The translations under genes and the position numbers were made by a program. From the NCBI RefSeq assembly GCF_027941835.1, contig NZ_CP116005.1, forward strand, positions 620,001 through 684,000: a DNA stretch of 64,000 bases, in the 5' to 3' direction. Below the pieces are notes generated by a model. It was not told where the DNA came from. It did no database searches and was given only the letters and a program-made list of their open reading frames with translations. This stretch comes from Sphingosinicella microcystinivorans. Its GTDB lineage: Bacteria > Pseudomonadota > Alphaproteobacteria > Sphingomonadales > Sphingomonadaceae. This document shows positions 53,137 through 60,633 of the stretch, one piece after another; the stretch's first letter is position 1; the number at the start of each line of letters is the position of its first letter.

Positions 53137-53412
53137 CTACTCCTTGGCACCATCATCAGCGTCGCGCTGCGACCGGTGCGTGGTGCAGTTGTCCACGACG
53201 CGCCGCAAGGCGCGCGCGTGGTTGCCGGGATTTTTCGGCGTGCTCCATACGCTGGTGATGCAGAACTCGCCGCAGCGACATTCTTCATCGTTGTAAGGGC
53301 AATACATCCGCCCCCAAGCGTGGCTGCCGCCGACTTCGACGCGCCAGCCCTGCCCTTCGGCGTGCCTGAGAGCTTCCTCAACATCTTTCTTCGGATGAGG
53401 GGAACGAGCCAT
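53137..53412 (-). CDS. HicA-like small protein
   Basis: A 91-residue protein with a G-G-S-H motif (28-31) resembling the catalytic His context of HicA mRNA interferases. Unlike HicA it also has four Cys (38, 45, 47 and 51), possibly a metal site. ATG at 53412. With the HTH gene behind it, it forms a candidate toxin-antitoxin or integrase-control pair next to int. The resemblance is motif-level only. Confidence 0.5.
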   Translation of the reverse strand: MARSPHPKKDVEEALRHAEGQGWRVEVGGSHAWGRMYCPYNDEECRCGEFCITSVWSTPKNPGNHARALRRVVDNCTTHRSQRDADDGAKE

Positions 53413-53472
53413 CAATAATCTTCAGTATGGGGATGAATGGCTTAGTTGTCAAGTGACAACCAAGCCACTGTT

Positions 53473-54729
53473 TCAGGCTATCGCGCTCAACGCCGGCACC
53501 ACTACGTTCGCCGGTAACAGCTTCGGCACGTAGGTCTGCCCACCGCCCCAGGCATCGACTAGGTTGGCCCACTCTTGCAGCATGTGGCGCCGCTGCTCGG
53601 CGTACTCGGCCTTGTTGTAAACCGAGCGCGAGGAACGCCCGTCCTCGTGCGCCAGGCACTTCTCGATCCAGTCGCGGTTGAAGCCGATTTCGTTCAACAG
53701 CGTCGAGCCGGTGCGGCGCAGGTCATGGACGGTGAAGGGTTGCAGCGGCAGCCCCTTGGTCTTTGCCGCCTCCACCACGAGCCCCGTGACGCGATTCAAA
53801 GTGGCGTTGGACATGCACCGCTCTGCGTCATAGCGAGACGGAAAAACGAACCTTGATCCCGCCGCGCAGGCGTGCAACGTCACGAAGATGTCGAGCGTCT
53901 GGCGCGATAGATAGACCACGTGCGGGTTGCGCCCCTTCATCCGCTGCTTAGGAATCGTCCAGGTCTTGCTCTCGAAATCGACCTCATCCCAGGTGGCGTG
54001 GATCAGTTCGCTCTTGCGTACCAACGTCAGCAGGATCAAGCGCAGCGCCAGCTTGATGGTCGGATAGGTCGCCACCGATTCCATCTGCTGCATGAACAAC
54101 CGAATCTCCAGCGGCGACAAGGCGCGATCTTTCGGCACAAAGGTGGCGATCGAGGCCGCGCCCACGCTGTCGGCGGGGTTGTCCACCTTCTCACCGTGGG
54201 CGATGGCGTAGATGTAGACCTGCTTCACGATGTCCCGAATCTGTACCGCCGTGGCCGGCGCCCCACGCTCCTTGACCTTGTTGCACAAGGCCCGCAGGTC
54301 TTCGGCCTGGATTTCGGTCAGCAGGCGATTCTGGAAGACCGGCAGGATGTCCCGGTCGATGATGTGCTTGCGCATGGCGCGGGTGCTGTCAGCCAGCCTT
54401 GCGTTGGCCAGCCACGTCTCCATCGCCGCGCCGAAGGTCTTGATGGCGACCATCCGGCGTTTCTCACGCTGCTTTTCCAGCGCGGGCGAGACACCCTTGA
54501 GAACGGCTTTGCGCGCGTCCAGCAGCAGTTCGCGCGCCATTGCCAGCGAGATGCCACCAGGGCCATAGCGTCCGAGGGTCAGCGTCTCGCGGCGGCCGTG
54601 GAGCCGGTAGTCGTAGCGGAACGTGATCGTTCCGCCAGGCGATACCGTCACATACATCCCGTCTCGGTCAGAAGCCTTATAAATCTTGGACTTAGGTTTG
54701 AAATTGCGTAGTGCAGCGTCGGTCAGCAT
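53473..54729 (-). CDS. int: P4-type tyrosine integrase
   Basis: A 418-residue site-specific recombinase with an N-terminal DUF4102 arm-binding domain, a core-binding domain and a catalytic domain. Catalytic residues are readable as Arg238 (V-R-K-S-E-L), His335 and Arg338 (H-D-L-R-R-T), His361 (A-H-E-D-G) and Tyr371 (S-V-Y-N-K-A). The start at 54729 is preferred to one six codons earlier because GGAGGAAA sits in between. It lies about 300 bases from the right core and should drive integration into guaA. TACCGTC repeats overlap its promoter region. Confidence 0.93.
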   Translation of the reverse strand: MLTDAALRNFKPKSKIYKASDRDGMYVTVSPGGTITFRYDYRLHGRRETLTLGRYGPGGISLAMARELLLDARKAVLKGVSPALEKQREKRRMVAIKTFGAAMETWLANARLADSTRAMRKHIIDRDILPVFQNRLLTEIQAEDLRALCNKVKERGAPATAVQIRDIVKQVYIYAIAHGEKVDNPADSVGAASIATFVPKDRALSPLEIRLFMQQMESVATYPTIKLALRLILLTLVRKSELIHATWDEVDFESKTWTIPKQRMKGRNPHVVYLSRQTLDIFVTLHACAAGSRFVFPSRYDAERCMSNATLNRVTGLVVEAAKTKGLPLQPFTVHDLRRTGSTLLNEIGFNRDWIEKCLAHEDGRSSRSVYNKAEYAEQRRHMLQEWANLVDAWGGGQTYVPKLLPANVVVPALSAIA

Positions 54730-54757
54730 CGAGGTTTCCTCCGGCATGTGACGGATT

Positions 54758-54777
54758 TACCGTCAGGTTTTACCGTC
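54758..54777 (+). repeat. TACCGTC direct pair upstream of int
   Basis: TACCGTC at 54758-54764 and 54771-54777, period 13, within 50 bases of the integrase start. Candidate arm sites that could also let the integrase repress its own gene. Confidence 0.6.
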
Positions 54778-54838
54778 AGGGACCTGGAGACCTGCTGATG
54801 CCCGGAAAGCCCCATGAAACAAGCTTTCCCGAGAAGGC

Positions 54839-54861
54839 TTTTACCGTCAAAGACGGTAAAA
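54839..54861. repeat. TTTTACCGTC palindrome
   Basis: TTTTACCGTC (54839-54848) and its exact reverse complement GACGGTAAAA (54852-54861) are separated by AAA. It contains the arm-site heptamer in both orientations. It lacks a T-run, so it is more likely a protein site than a terminator. Confidence 0.6.
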
Positions 54862-54904
54862 GTCTGAATAGTGAACGAGAGTGTCTTAATCCAGCCTCGA
54901 TTTT

Positions 54905-54923
54905 TACCGTCAGCTCTACCGTC
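54905..54923 (+). repeat. TACCGTC pair with 12-base period, right arm
   Basis: Two heptamers (54905-54911 and 54917-54923) with the same 12-base period as the pair at the left end of the element. Confidence 0.6.
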
Positions 54924-54942
54924 AACTTTTTCTGCTGGCCGG

Positions 54943-55021
54943 CGATAGCCACCGATAGCTGTCGTGACGTATTTCTTTCTAAATCAACACGTTATATCAG
55001 TTCTTCGATAGCTGGCGATAG
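54943..55021 (+). repeat. Two pairs of CGATAG repeats beside the right core
   Basis: CGATAG at 54943 and 54953, and again at 55006 and 55016, each pair 10 bases apart, one helical turn. They lie between the arm-like repeats and the core and may be bound by an excisionase-type protein such as the AlpA-like product (inference). Confidence 0.5.
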
Positions 55022-55039
55022 TCCCTGAAGGACCTGATT

Positions 55040-55054
55040 TCACTCCCACTCTAT
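55040..55054 (-). other. guaA-type att core between element 1 and the sul2 island
   Basis: TCACTCCCACTCTAT differs by one base from the left core and reads I-E-W-E-stop on the minus strand. It is followed by TGTAAACAAG, which also follows the third core at 58332. Confidence 0.8.
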
Positions 55055-55113
55055 TGTAAACAAGACATTTTTATCTTTTATATTCAATGGCTTATTTTCC
55101 TGCTAATTGGTAA

Positions 55114-55132
55114 TACCATGAAAAATACCATG
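55114..55132 (+). repeat. Candidate arm sites of the sul2 island left end
   Basis: TACCATG at 55114-55120 and 55126-55132, period 12, starting 74 bases from the core. The layout is the same as the TACCGTC pair of element 1, with two bases changed in the heptamer. Confidence 0.6.
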
Positions 55133-55346
55133 CTCAGAAAAGGCTTAACAATATTTTGAAAAATTGCCTACTGAGCGCTGCCGCACAGCTCCATAGGCCG
55201 CTTTCCTGGCTTTGCTTCCAGATGTATGCTCTTCTGCTCCTGCAGCTAATGGATCACCGCAAACAGGTTACTCGCCTGGGGATTCCCTTTCGACCCGAGC
55301 ATCCGTATGAGACTCATGCTCGATTATTATTATTATAGAAGCCCCC

Positions 55347-56162
55347 ATGAATAAATCGCTCATCATTTTCGGCATCGTCAACATAACCTCGGACAGTTTC
55401 TCCGATGGAGGCCGGTATCTGGCGCCAGACGCAGCCATTGCGCAGGCGCGTAAGCTGATGGCCGAGGGGGCAGATGTGATCGACCTCGGTCCGGCATCCA
55501 GCAATCCCGACGCCGCGCCTGTTTCGTCCGACACAGAAATCGCGCGTATCGCGCCGGTGCTGGACGCGCTCAAGGCAGATGGCATTCCCGTCTCGCTCGA
55601 CAGTTATCAACCCGCGACGCAAGCCTATGCCTTGTCGCGTGGTGTGGCCTATCTCAATGATATTCGCGGTTTTCCAGACGCTGCGTTCTATCCGCAATTG
55701 GCGAAATCATCTGCCAAACTCGTCGTTATGCATTCGGTGCAAGACGGGCAGGCAGATCGGCGCGAGGCACCCGCTGGCGACATCATGGATCACATTGCGG
55801 CGTTCTTTGACGCGCGCATCGCGGCGCTGACGGGTGCCGGTATCAAACGCAACCGCCTTGTCCTTGATCCCGGCATGGGGTTTTTTCTGGGGGCTGCTCC
55901 CGAAACCTCGCTCTCGGTGCTGGCGCGGTTCGATGAATTGCGGCTGCGCTTCGATTTGCCGGTGCTTCTGTCTGTTTCGCGCAAATCCTTTCTGCGCGCG
56001 CTCACAGGCCGTGGTCCGGGGGATGTCGGGGCCGCGACACTCGCTGCAGAGCTTGCCGCCGCCGCAGGTGGAGCTGACTTCATCCGCACACACGAGCCGC
56101 GCCCCTTGCGCGACGGGCTGGCGGTATTGGCGGCGCTGAAAGAAACCGCAAGAATTCGTTAA
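55347..56162 (+). CDS. sul2: Sulfonamide-resistant dihydropteroate synthase Sul2
   Basis: A 271-residue DHPS that still makes dihydropteroate but does not bind sulfonamides, giving sulfonamide resistance. It starts M-N-K-S-L-I-I-F-G-I-V-N-I-T-S-D-S-F-S and carries the P-rich loop around D-G-G-R-Y-L and the pterin-site L-D-S-Y-Q-P. Sequence and length agree with the widespread plasmid-borne Sul2. It is followed by a glmM fragment, a trace of the chromosomal folP-glmM order of its source, and by ISCR2, which is known to have spread it. Confidence 0.97.
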   Translation: MNKSLIIFGIVNITSDSFSDGGRYLAPDAAIAQARKLMAEGADVIDLGPASSNPDAAPVSSDTEIARIAPVLDALKADGIPVSLDSYQPATQAYALSRGVAYLNDIRGFPDAAFYPQLAKSSAKLVVMHSVQDGQADRREAPAGDIMDHIAAFFDARIAALTGAGIKRNRLVLDPGMGFFLGAAPETSLSVLARFDELRLRFDLPVLLSVSRKSFLRALTGRGPGDVGAATLAAELAAAAGGADFIRTHEPRPLRDGLAVLAALKETARIR

Positions 56163-56248
56163 CTGCACATTCGGGATATTTCTCTATATTCGCGGTTCAG
56201 CAGGCATGTCCCCTTTGAGGGCGACCCGACGACAGGATAATCGACCTT

Positions 56249-56551
56249 ATGGTGCGCAAATATTTCGGCACAGACGGTATTCGTGGCAAAGCCAACGAAG
56301 GCGCGATGACGGCGGAAACCGCCTTGCGCGTCGGCATGGCGGCTGGCCGTGTCTTTCGTCGCGGTGACCACCGCCATCGTGTCGTGATCGGCAAGGATAC
56401 GCGCCTGTCGGGCTATATGCTTGAACCCGCGCTCACAGCCGGTTTCACCTCGATGGGCATGGACGTATTCCTTTTTGGCCCGCTGCCGACAACGTATAGG
56501 AAGAATAAACGCCCTTTTCACCCAAGTCCAACAGCTTTGGACCGCAGTTGA
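56249..56551 (+). pseudogene. glmM: Truncated glmM (phosphoglucosamine mutase) fragment
   Basis: The frame begins [16 protein letters not shown], the start of GlmM. It follows the family through [10 protein letters not shown] and F-L-F-G-P-L-P-T, about 81 residues. At about 56491 the sequence switches to the ISCR2 end and the frame runs into unrelated residues before stopping. The active-site Ser region is lost, so no enzyme is made. Confidence 0.92.
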
Positions 56552-58331
56552 CTCTTTCGACACCCCTGCGATGCAACCCAATCCGGCTGACGGGGAGCCA
56601 GCAACGCTGAAAATTTACCCTCCTCTTTCCCACTAGCGGCTCCTTTTCCGACAACCAGCACGGCGGATCCCTGCCGCGGCGCTGTGAACGCAGCATTTTG
56701 ATTGGTATCGTTGGCCTTCAGGCTCGTCAGTCAAACAGACCCAGGAGCAGCTCAGCCGGTGGCGCCCGGCTTTCGGGTAACGCCCTGGTCCCGCTGGTTT
56801 CGGCTTTGTGCTTCAGGTGATCAAGGATCTGCTTGATCACTATAGGGTCTTCAATGCAGGCGATGACTTTCATGGCGCCGCCGCAGCCGCTGCAGGTCTC
56901 GATGTCGATATTGAAAACACGCTTGAGCCGTTGCGCCCATGTCATCGACGCTCGCCGTTGTGCTGGTGTTGCCGGTTCATCAGCCACCCTGACCTTGTTG
57001 CCCCTGCCCCGTTTTGCCGGCGTGACCAACGCCCGGTGCCGACTGTTGGGTGCGAACACCCCGTGGAAGCGGGTTAGGTTGACTCTGGGCTTCGGTACCA
57101 GGGCGGCCAGCCTTGCAATGAAATCCAATGGTTCGAAAATGACGTGCGTGGTGCCGTCCCGGTACGGCGTCTTGAGCTGGTAGCGCACGTTGCCGCCTCG
57201 TGTTAACGACAGCCGCTTCTCGGATACCGCCGGGCGGCTGATGTACCGGCACAGCCGTTCGAGCTTCTTGCGTTCATCGGCCCTGGCCGCCACGCCGGCG
57301 TGCAGGCTGGACCCGGCTACCTTGCCAATCCCGTCACCGAACGGATCACCACTGGTCGGCAGAGTTTGCAAAGTGAACACCTTTCGCCCCGCCTGTGAAC
57401 CGACAGCGATACGGTAAGTGATCGAGTGCCCCAGCAGGGGTGTCATCGGGTCGTCATCCACCGCATCCGAGGCCAGATAGCTGTTTTCGACATCCCGTTC
57501 CAGCAGGCCTTGCCGTTCCAGATAGCGACCCACCCGGTGGGCGATGGTGTGCGTCAGCTGGGTGAGCTCTGGGCTGGTCGGCGCCTTGACCCAGCGGAAA
57601 CGCGCTGAGCCGTGGGATTGCTCGACATACACACCGTCGAGAAACAGCATGTGGAAGTGAACATTCAGATTGAGCGCCGATCCAAAACGCTGGATCAGGG
57701 TGACCGCGCCCGTCTTGGCCACTTGGTGGGTATGGCCCGCTTTCTTGACCAGGTGCGTGGCAATGACGCGGTAAACGATGCCCAGCACCCACCCCATGAT
57801 CTCGGGCCGGCTGGCAAACAGGAAACGCAGCTGAAACGGGAAGCTCAACACCCACTGACGCATGGGTTGTTCAGGCAGTACTTCATCAACCAGCAAGGCG
57901 GCACTTTCGGCCATCCGCCGCGCCCCACAGCTCGGGCAGAAACCGCGACGCTTACAGCTGAAAGCGACCAGGTGCTCGGCGTGGCAAGACTCGCAGCGAA
58001 CCCGTAGAAAGCCATGCTCCAGCCGCCCGCATTGGAGAAATTCTTCAAATTCCCGTTGCACATAGCCCGGCAATTCCTTTCCCTGCTCTGCCATAAGCGC
58101 AGCGAATGCCGGGTAATACTCGTCAACGATCTGATAGAGAAGGGTTTGCTCGGGTCGGTGGCTCTGGTAACGACCAGTATCCCGATCCCGGCTGGCCGTC
58201 CTGGCCGCCACATGAGGCATGTTCCGCGTCCTTGCAATACTGTGTTTACATACAGTCTATCGCTTAGCGGAAAGTTCTTTTACCCTCAGCCGAAATGCCT
58301 GCCGTTGCTAGACATTGCCAGCCAGTGCCCG
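56491..58331 (-). mobile_element. ISCR2 rolling-circle element
   Basis: An IS91-like element without terminal inverted repeats. The origin end is placed at about 56491-56510. There the inverted strand reads CTTCCTATACG, similar to the CTTCCTATAC of ISCR origins, just where glmM homology breaks. The other end is set only by the neighbouring att core and is uncertain. One-ended transposition can carry adjacent genes, here sul2. Confidence 0.75.
56727..58220 (-). CDS. ISCR2 transposase (IS91-family rolling-circle)
   Basis: A 497-residue replicative transposase. A Cys-rich zinc region (C76-x-x-C79, C95-P-S-C98) is followed by the metal-binding H-F-H (188-190) in N-L-N-V-H-F-H-M-L-F, as in HUH-type enzymes. 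A C-terminal zinc-ribbon-like C-S-G-C-G-G lies near residue 440. The reading frame is intact, so the element may still move. It faces leftward, with its 3' end toward sul2. Confidence 0.93.
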   Translation of the reverse strand: MPHVAARTASRDRDTGRYQSHRPEQTLLYQIVDEYYPAFAALMAEQGKELPGYVQREFEEFLQCGRLEHGFLRVRCESCHAEHLVAFSCKRRGFCPSCGARRMAESAALLVDEVLPEQPMRQWVLSFPFQLRFLFASRPEIMGWVLGIVYRVIATHLVKKAGHTHQVAKTGAVTLIQRFGSALNLNVHFHMLFLDGVYVEQSHGSARFRWVKAPTSPELTQLTHTIAHRVGRYLERQGLLERDVENSYLASDAVDDDPMTPLLGHSITYRIAVGSQAGRKVFTLQTLPTSGDPFGDGIGKVAGSSLHAGVAARADERKKLERLCRYISRPAVSEKRLSLTRGGNVRYQLKTPYRDGTTHVIFEPLDFIARLAALVPKPRVNLTRFHGVFAPNSRHRALVTPAKRGRGNKVRVADEPATPAQRRASMTWAQRLKRVFNIDIETCSGCGGAMKVIACIEDPIVIKQILDHLKHKAETSGTRALPESRAPPAELLLGLFD

Positions 58332-58346
58332 TCACTCCCACTCGAT
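58332..58346 (-). other. Third guaA-type att core
   Basis: TCACTCCCACTCGAT, identical to the left-end remnant, followed by TGTAAACAAG as at 55040. It marks a second island left end between ISCR2 and the resolvase operon. Nothing else that I recognise lies between the transposase start and the gene at 58431. Confidence 0.75.
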
Positions 58347-58405
58347 TGTAAACAAGCACACAAAACCCTTTAGTGACAACAATTTGCAAGAACTATCAGG
58401 CTCAG

Positions 58406-58424
58406 TGCCATGAAAAATACCATG
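58406..58424 (+). repeat. Arm-type repeats of the second island left end
   Basis: TGCCATG (58406-58412) and TACCATG (58418-58424), period 12, 74 bases from the core. The shared 17-base stretch CCATGAAAAATACCATG is at the same distance (76 bases) from both the 55040 and the 58332 cores. Confidence 0.65.
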
Positions 58425-58430
58425 ACCAGA

Positions 58431-58655
58431 TCATGAGGTTGAACACGGCTTGCGCCGGCAGCGTTCACGCTCCTGGTCGGCGATCTCGCCCGGCTGCAAT
58501 GCTAGCTCAGCATCGGTCATGCGCTCCAGCACGTCGCGTAGGCGGATGGTGCAAGGAATGGGCGGCAGCTCGAACTCATAGCCGCCGGCGATCATTTCGG
58601 CCGCAATCTCCTCGGTGATGAAAAACGGCTCGTCGTCTTGGTTCGGCTTCTTCAT
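58431..58655 (-). CDS. Small protein coupled to the resolvase gene
   Basis: A 74-residue acidic protein (M-K-K-P-N-Q-D-D-E-P-F-F, ending with a basic Cys-containing tail). Its start overlaps the resolvase stop by four bases. I do not recognise the family. The overlap argues for a real gene, perhaps a resolvase partner or an island maintenance factor. Confidence 0.6.
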   Translation of the reverse strand: MKKPNQDDEPFFITEEIAAEMIAGGYEFELPPIPCTIRLRDVLERMTDAELALQPGEIADQERERCRRKPCSTS

Positions 58656-59389
58656 GCCCTTTCCTCCTGGCGCTCATCCTGGCCGACAGCGGCCAGGGCA
58701 TCGGCTTCCGTCAATGCGTCCTCCACGAACGCGCCGTGCTGCTTCGCTTCGGCCTGGCTGACCTCGGCCCATATCCGTTTCACCTGGGCCGCACTGTACC
58801 CGGCCAGCTCGGCGGTCTTGTTGATGCTGTAGCCGGACTTGCGCAGCGCGACAACTTGGGCGCGGCGCTTCGGATCAGCACGGCGGCCCTTGTACCGCCC
58901 GGCCTGGCGGGCCAACTCAATGCCTTGGCGCTGGCGTTCGCGCCTGTCCTCGTAGTCGTCGCGGGCCATCTGCAAGGCCAGGCGAAAAAGCATGATCTGC
59001 ACGGCTTCCAGCACGATCTTGGCGACGCCCTGGGCCTCGGCCGCCAGGTCGGATAGATCGACCACGCCAGGGACGGCCAGGCGTGCGCCTTTGGCCTGTA
59101 TCGAGGCCACCAGGCGCTCGGCCTCGGGCAAAGGTAGGCGGCTGATGCGGTCGATCTTCTCGGCAATGACCACCTCGCCGGGCTGTAGGTCGCCGATCAT
59201 GCGCAGCAGCTCAGGCCGGTCGGCGCGTGCGCCGGATGCCTTCTCACGGTAGATGCCGGCGACGTAGTAGCCGGCGGCCTTCGCGGCCGTAGTGATCGCC
59301 TCTTGGCGTTCCAAGTCCTGCGCGTCGGTGCTGACGCGCAGATAGACCCGCGCCACCATCGGCGCGGCTACTGGCTTCGTCCTGCGCAT
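58652..59389 (-). CDS. Serine recombinase (resolvase)
   Basis: A 245-residue small serine recombinase. The catalytic domain starts A-R-V-Y-L-R-V-S-T-D with Ser20. Resolvase motifs E-K-I-D-R-I-S-R follow, and a C-terminal helix-turn-helix (Y-S-I-N-K-T-A-E-L-A-G-Y-S). It would resolve dimers or stabilise the island. It is divergent from arsR, with 147 bases between that contain an inverted repeat. Confidence 0.9.
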   Translation of the reverse strand: MRRTKPVAAPMVARVYLRVSTDAQDLERQEAITTAAKAAGYYVAGIYREKASGARADRPELLRMIGDLQPGEVVIAEKIDRISRLPLPEAERLVASIQAKGARLAVPGVVDLSDLAAEAQGVAKIVLEAVQIMLFRLALQMARDDYEDRRERQRQGIELARQAGRYKGRRADPKRRAQVVALRKSGYSINKTAELAGYSAAQVKRIWAEVSQAEAKQHGAFVEDALTEADALAAVGQDERQEERA

Positions 59390-59472
59390 ACTTGCGGGCT
59401 CCTTTGGGCATACTCAAATGCACCCATCTTAAACTGGCAGGCCAATTTATCACATATCGATCTAAATGCGCC

Positions 59473-59501
59473 TAGCTCATTTTTACAGCTTAAATGAGCT
59501 A
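59473..59501. promoter_or_regulatory. Inverted repeat before arsR, candidate ArsR operator or res site
   Basis: TAGCTCATTT (59473-59482) and AAATGAGCTA (59492-59501) form a perfect ten-base inverted repeat with a nine-base spacer, 35 bases before the arsR start. It could be the ArsR operator or a binding site of the divergent resolvase. Confidence 0.5.
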
Positions 59502-59536
59502 TTGAGCACACTCCATATTTCGACTATTATTGAAAC

Positions 59537-59869
59537 ATGGAAACGATAAATGCTGTAGCCGCCCTGGCGGCCATCGCTCAAGAATCGCGCCTCGCGGTGT
59601 TCCGGCTTCTCGTCCAGGCCGGCCCCGCCGGCATGGCCGCCGGAAAAATCAGCGAAGCGGCCGGCATCCCGCCGTCTTCGCTATCCTTCCACCTGAAAGA
59701 GCTGGCACACGCCGGCATGGTCACGTCGCGGCAAGAAGGCCGATTTGTGATCTACGAGGCGAACTTTTCGACGGCCACTAACCTGGTGGCCTTTCTCACG
59801 GAAAACTGCTGCGGCGGCCAGGTGTGCAACCTGTCTTGCACCACGGAAGCCGGGAAGGTGTTGGCATGA
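59537..59869 (+). CDS. arsR: Arsenic-responsive repressor ArsR
   Basis: A 110-residue SmtB/ArsR winged-helix repressor. The recognition region reads [12 protein letters not shown]. The arsenite site is not the usual helix-3 Cys pair. Instead there is a C-terminal cluster [11 protein letters not shown] (Cys91, 92, 97 and 101), like the Acidithiobacillus-type ArsR. First gene of the ars operon; stop overlaps arsH. Confidence 0.92.
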   Translation: METINAVAALAAIAQESRLAVFRLLVQAGPAGMAAGKISEAAGIPPSSLSFHLKELAHAGMVTSRQEGRFVIYEANFSTATNLVAFLTENCCGGQVCNLSCTTEAGKVLA

Positions 59870-60633
59870 GACTTCGCCATCTTTCCGACCCCGATTCTTT
59901 GCCCGCTTTGGACAAATCCTTTGCCATCGAGCGCCCGGCGCTCGGGCTGGCACCCGACGCCCCGCCGGTGCGTATCCTGCTGCTGTATGGCTCGCTGCGC
60001 GCCCGCTCGTTCTCACGGCTGGCCGTCGAGGAAGCGGCCCGGCTGCTGCAATTCTTTGGCGCAGAAACACGCATCTTCGACCCGTCCGATTTGCCGTTGC
60101 CCGATCAAGTGCAAAGCGACGATCACCCGGCCGTCAAGGAGCTGCGCGCCCTGTCCGAGTGGTCAGAGGGACAAGTCTGGTGCAGCCCGGAACGCCACGG
60201 TCAGATTACCAGTGTCATGAAGGCGCAGATTGACCATCTGCCGCTTGAAATGGCCGGCATCCGGCCGACCCAAGGCCGCACCCTGGCCGTGATGCAGGTA
60301 TCCGGCGGCTCGCAGAGCTTCAACGCCGTGAACACCTTGCGTCTGCTCGGCCGCTGGATGCGAATGTTCACCATTCCGAACCAGTCGAGTATCGCCAAAG
60401 CGTTCCAAGAGTTCGACGCGGCGGGCCGCATGAAGCCCTCGCCGTACTACGACCGAATAGCCGATGTGATGGAAGAACTGGTGCGCTTCACGGCGCTGGT
60501 ACGGCCGCACCGTGAAGCACTGACAGACCGCTATTCCGAACGGAAAGCGGCCGGCCACGTCATCGACGAGGCCACCGATCTTTCATCCATCGCCATTGCT
60601 CCCCAGCCACTACCAGAAAGCGAAACATCATGA
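59866..60633 (+). CDS. arsH: ArsH NADPH-dependent FMN reductase
   Basis: A 255-residue flavodoxin-like FMN protein that oxidises trivalent organoarsenicals or helps redox defence. The FMN loop [10 protein letters not shown] is clear, and [13 protein letters not shown] follows. The ATG at 59866 overlaps arsR. A longer upstream frame exists but lacks support. Confidence 0.92.
   Translation: MRLRHLSDPDSLPALDKSFAIERPALGLAPDAPPVRILLLYGSLRARSFSRLAVEEAARLLQFFGAETRIFDPSDLPLPDQVQSDDHPAVKELRALSEWSEGQVWCSPERHGQITSVMKAQIDHLPLEMAGIRPTQGRTLAVMQVSGGSQSFNAVNTLRLLGRWMRMFTIPNQSSIAKAFQEFDAAGRMKPSPYYDRIADVMEELVRFTALVRPHREALTDRYSERKAAGHVIDEATDLSSIAIAPQPLPESETS

Larger units (their letters stand above)
15078..55054. 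mobile_element. ICE-like island integrated at the 3' end of guaA
   Basis: The boundaries are direct copies of a guaA-type core: TCACTCCCACTCGAT at 15078 and TCACTCCCACTCTAT at 55040. Both read I-E-W-E-stop on the minus strand. The interior differs from the host side: it is less extremely GC-rich and coded like beta/gammaproteobacterial DNA. It holds a trb/traG conjugation module, two toxin-antitoxin-like pairs, about 20 kb of cargo and a P4-type integrase next to the right end. No relaxase, TraF peptidase, ParA or replication gene is visible, so the element looks complete for integration but incomplete for autonomous transfer. Confidence 0.85.
54730..55346. other. Right end of element 1 and junction to the next island (no gene)
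   Basis: This gene-free stretch of about 600 bases holds the integrase promoter region, five TACCGTC heptamers and one inverted copy. It also holds two pairs of CGATAG repeats, the core at 55040, and a second pair of direct repeats belonging to the next island. From 55133 to the sul2 start I see only AT-rich DNA ending in an ATTATTATTATT run. The repeats are listed separately. Confidence 0.75.
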
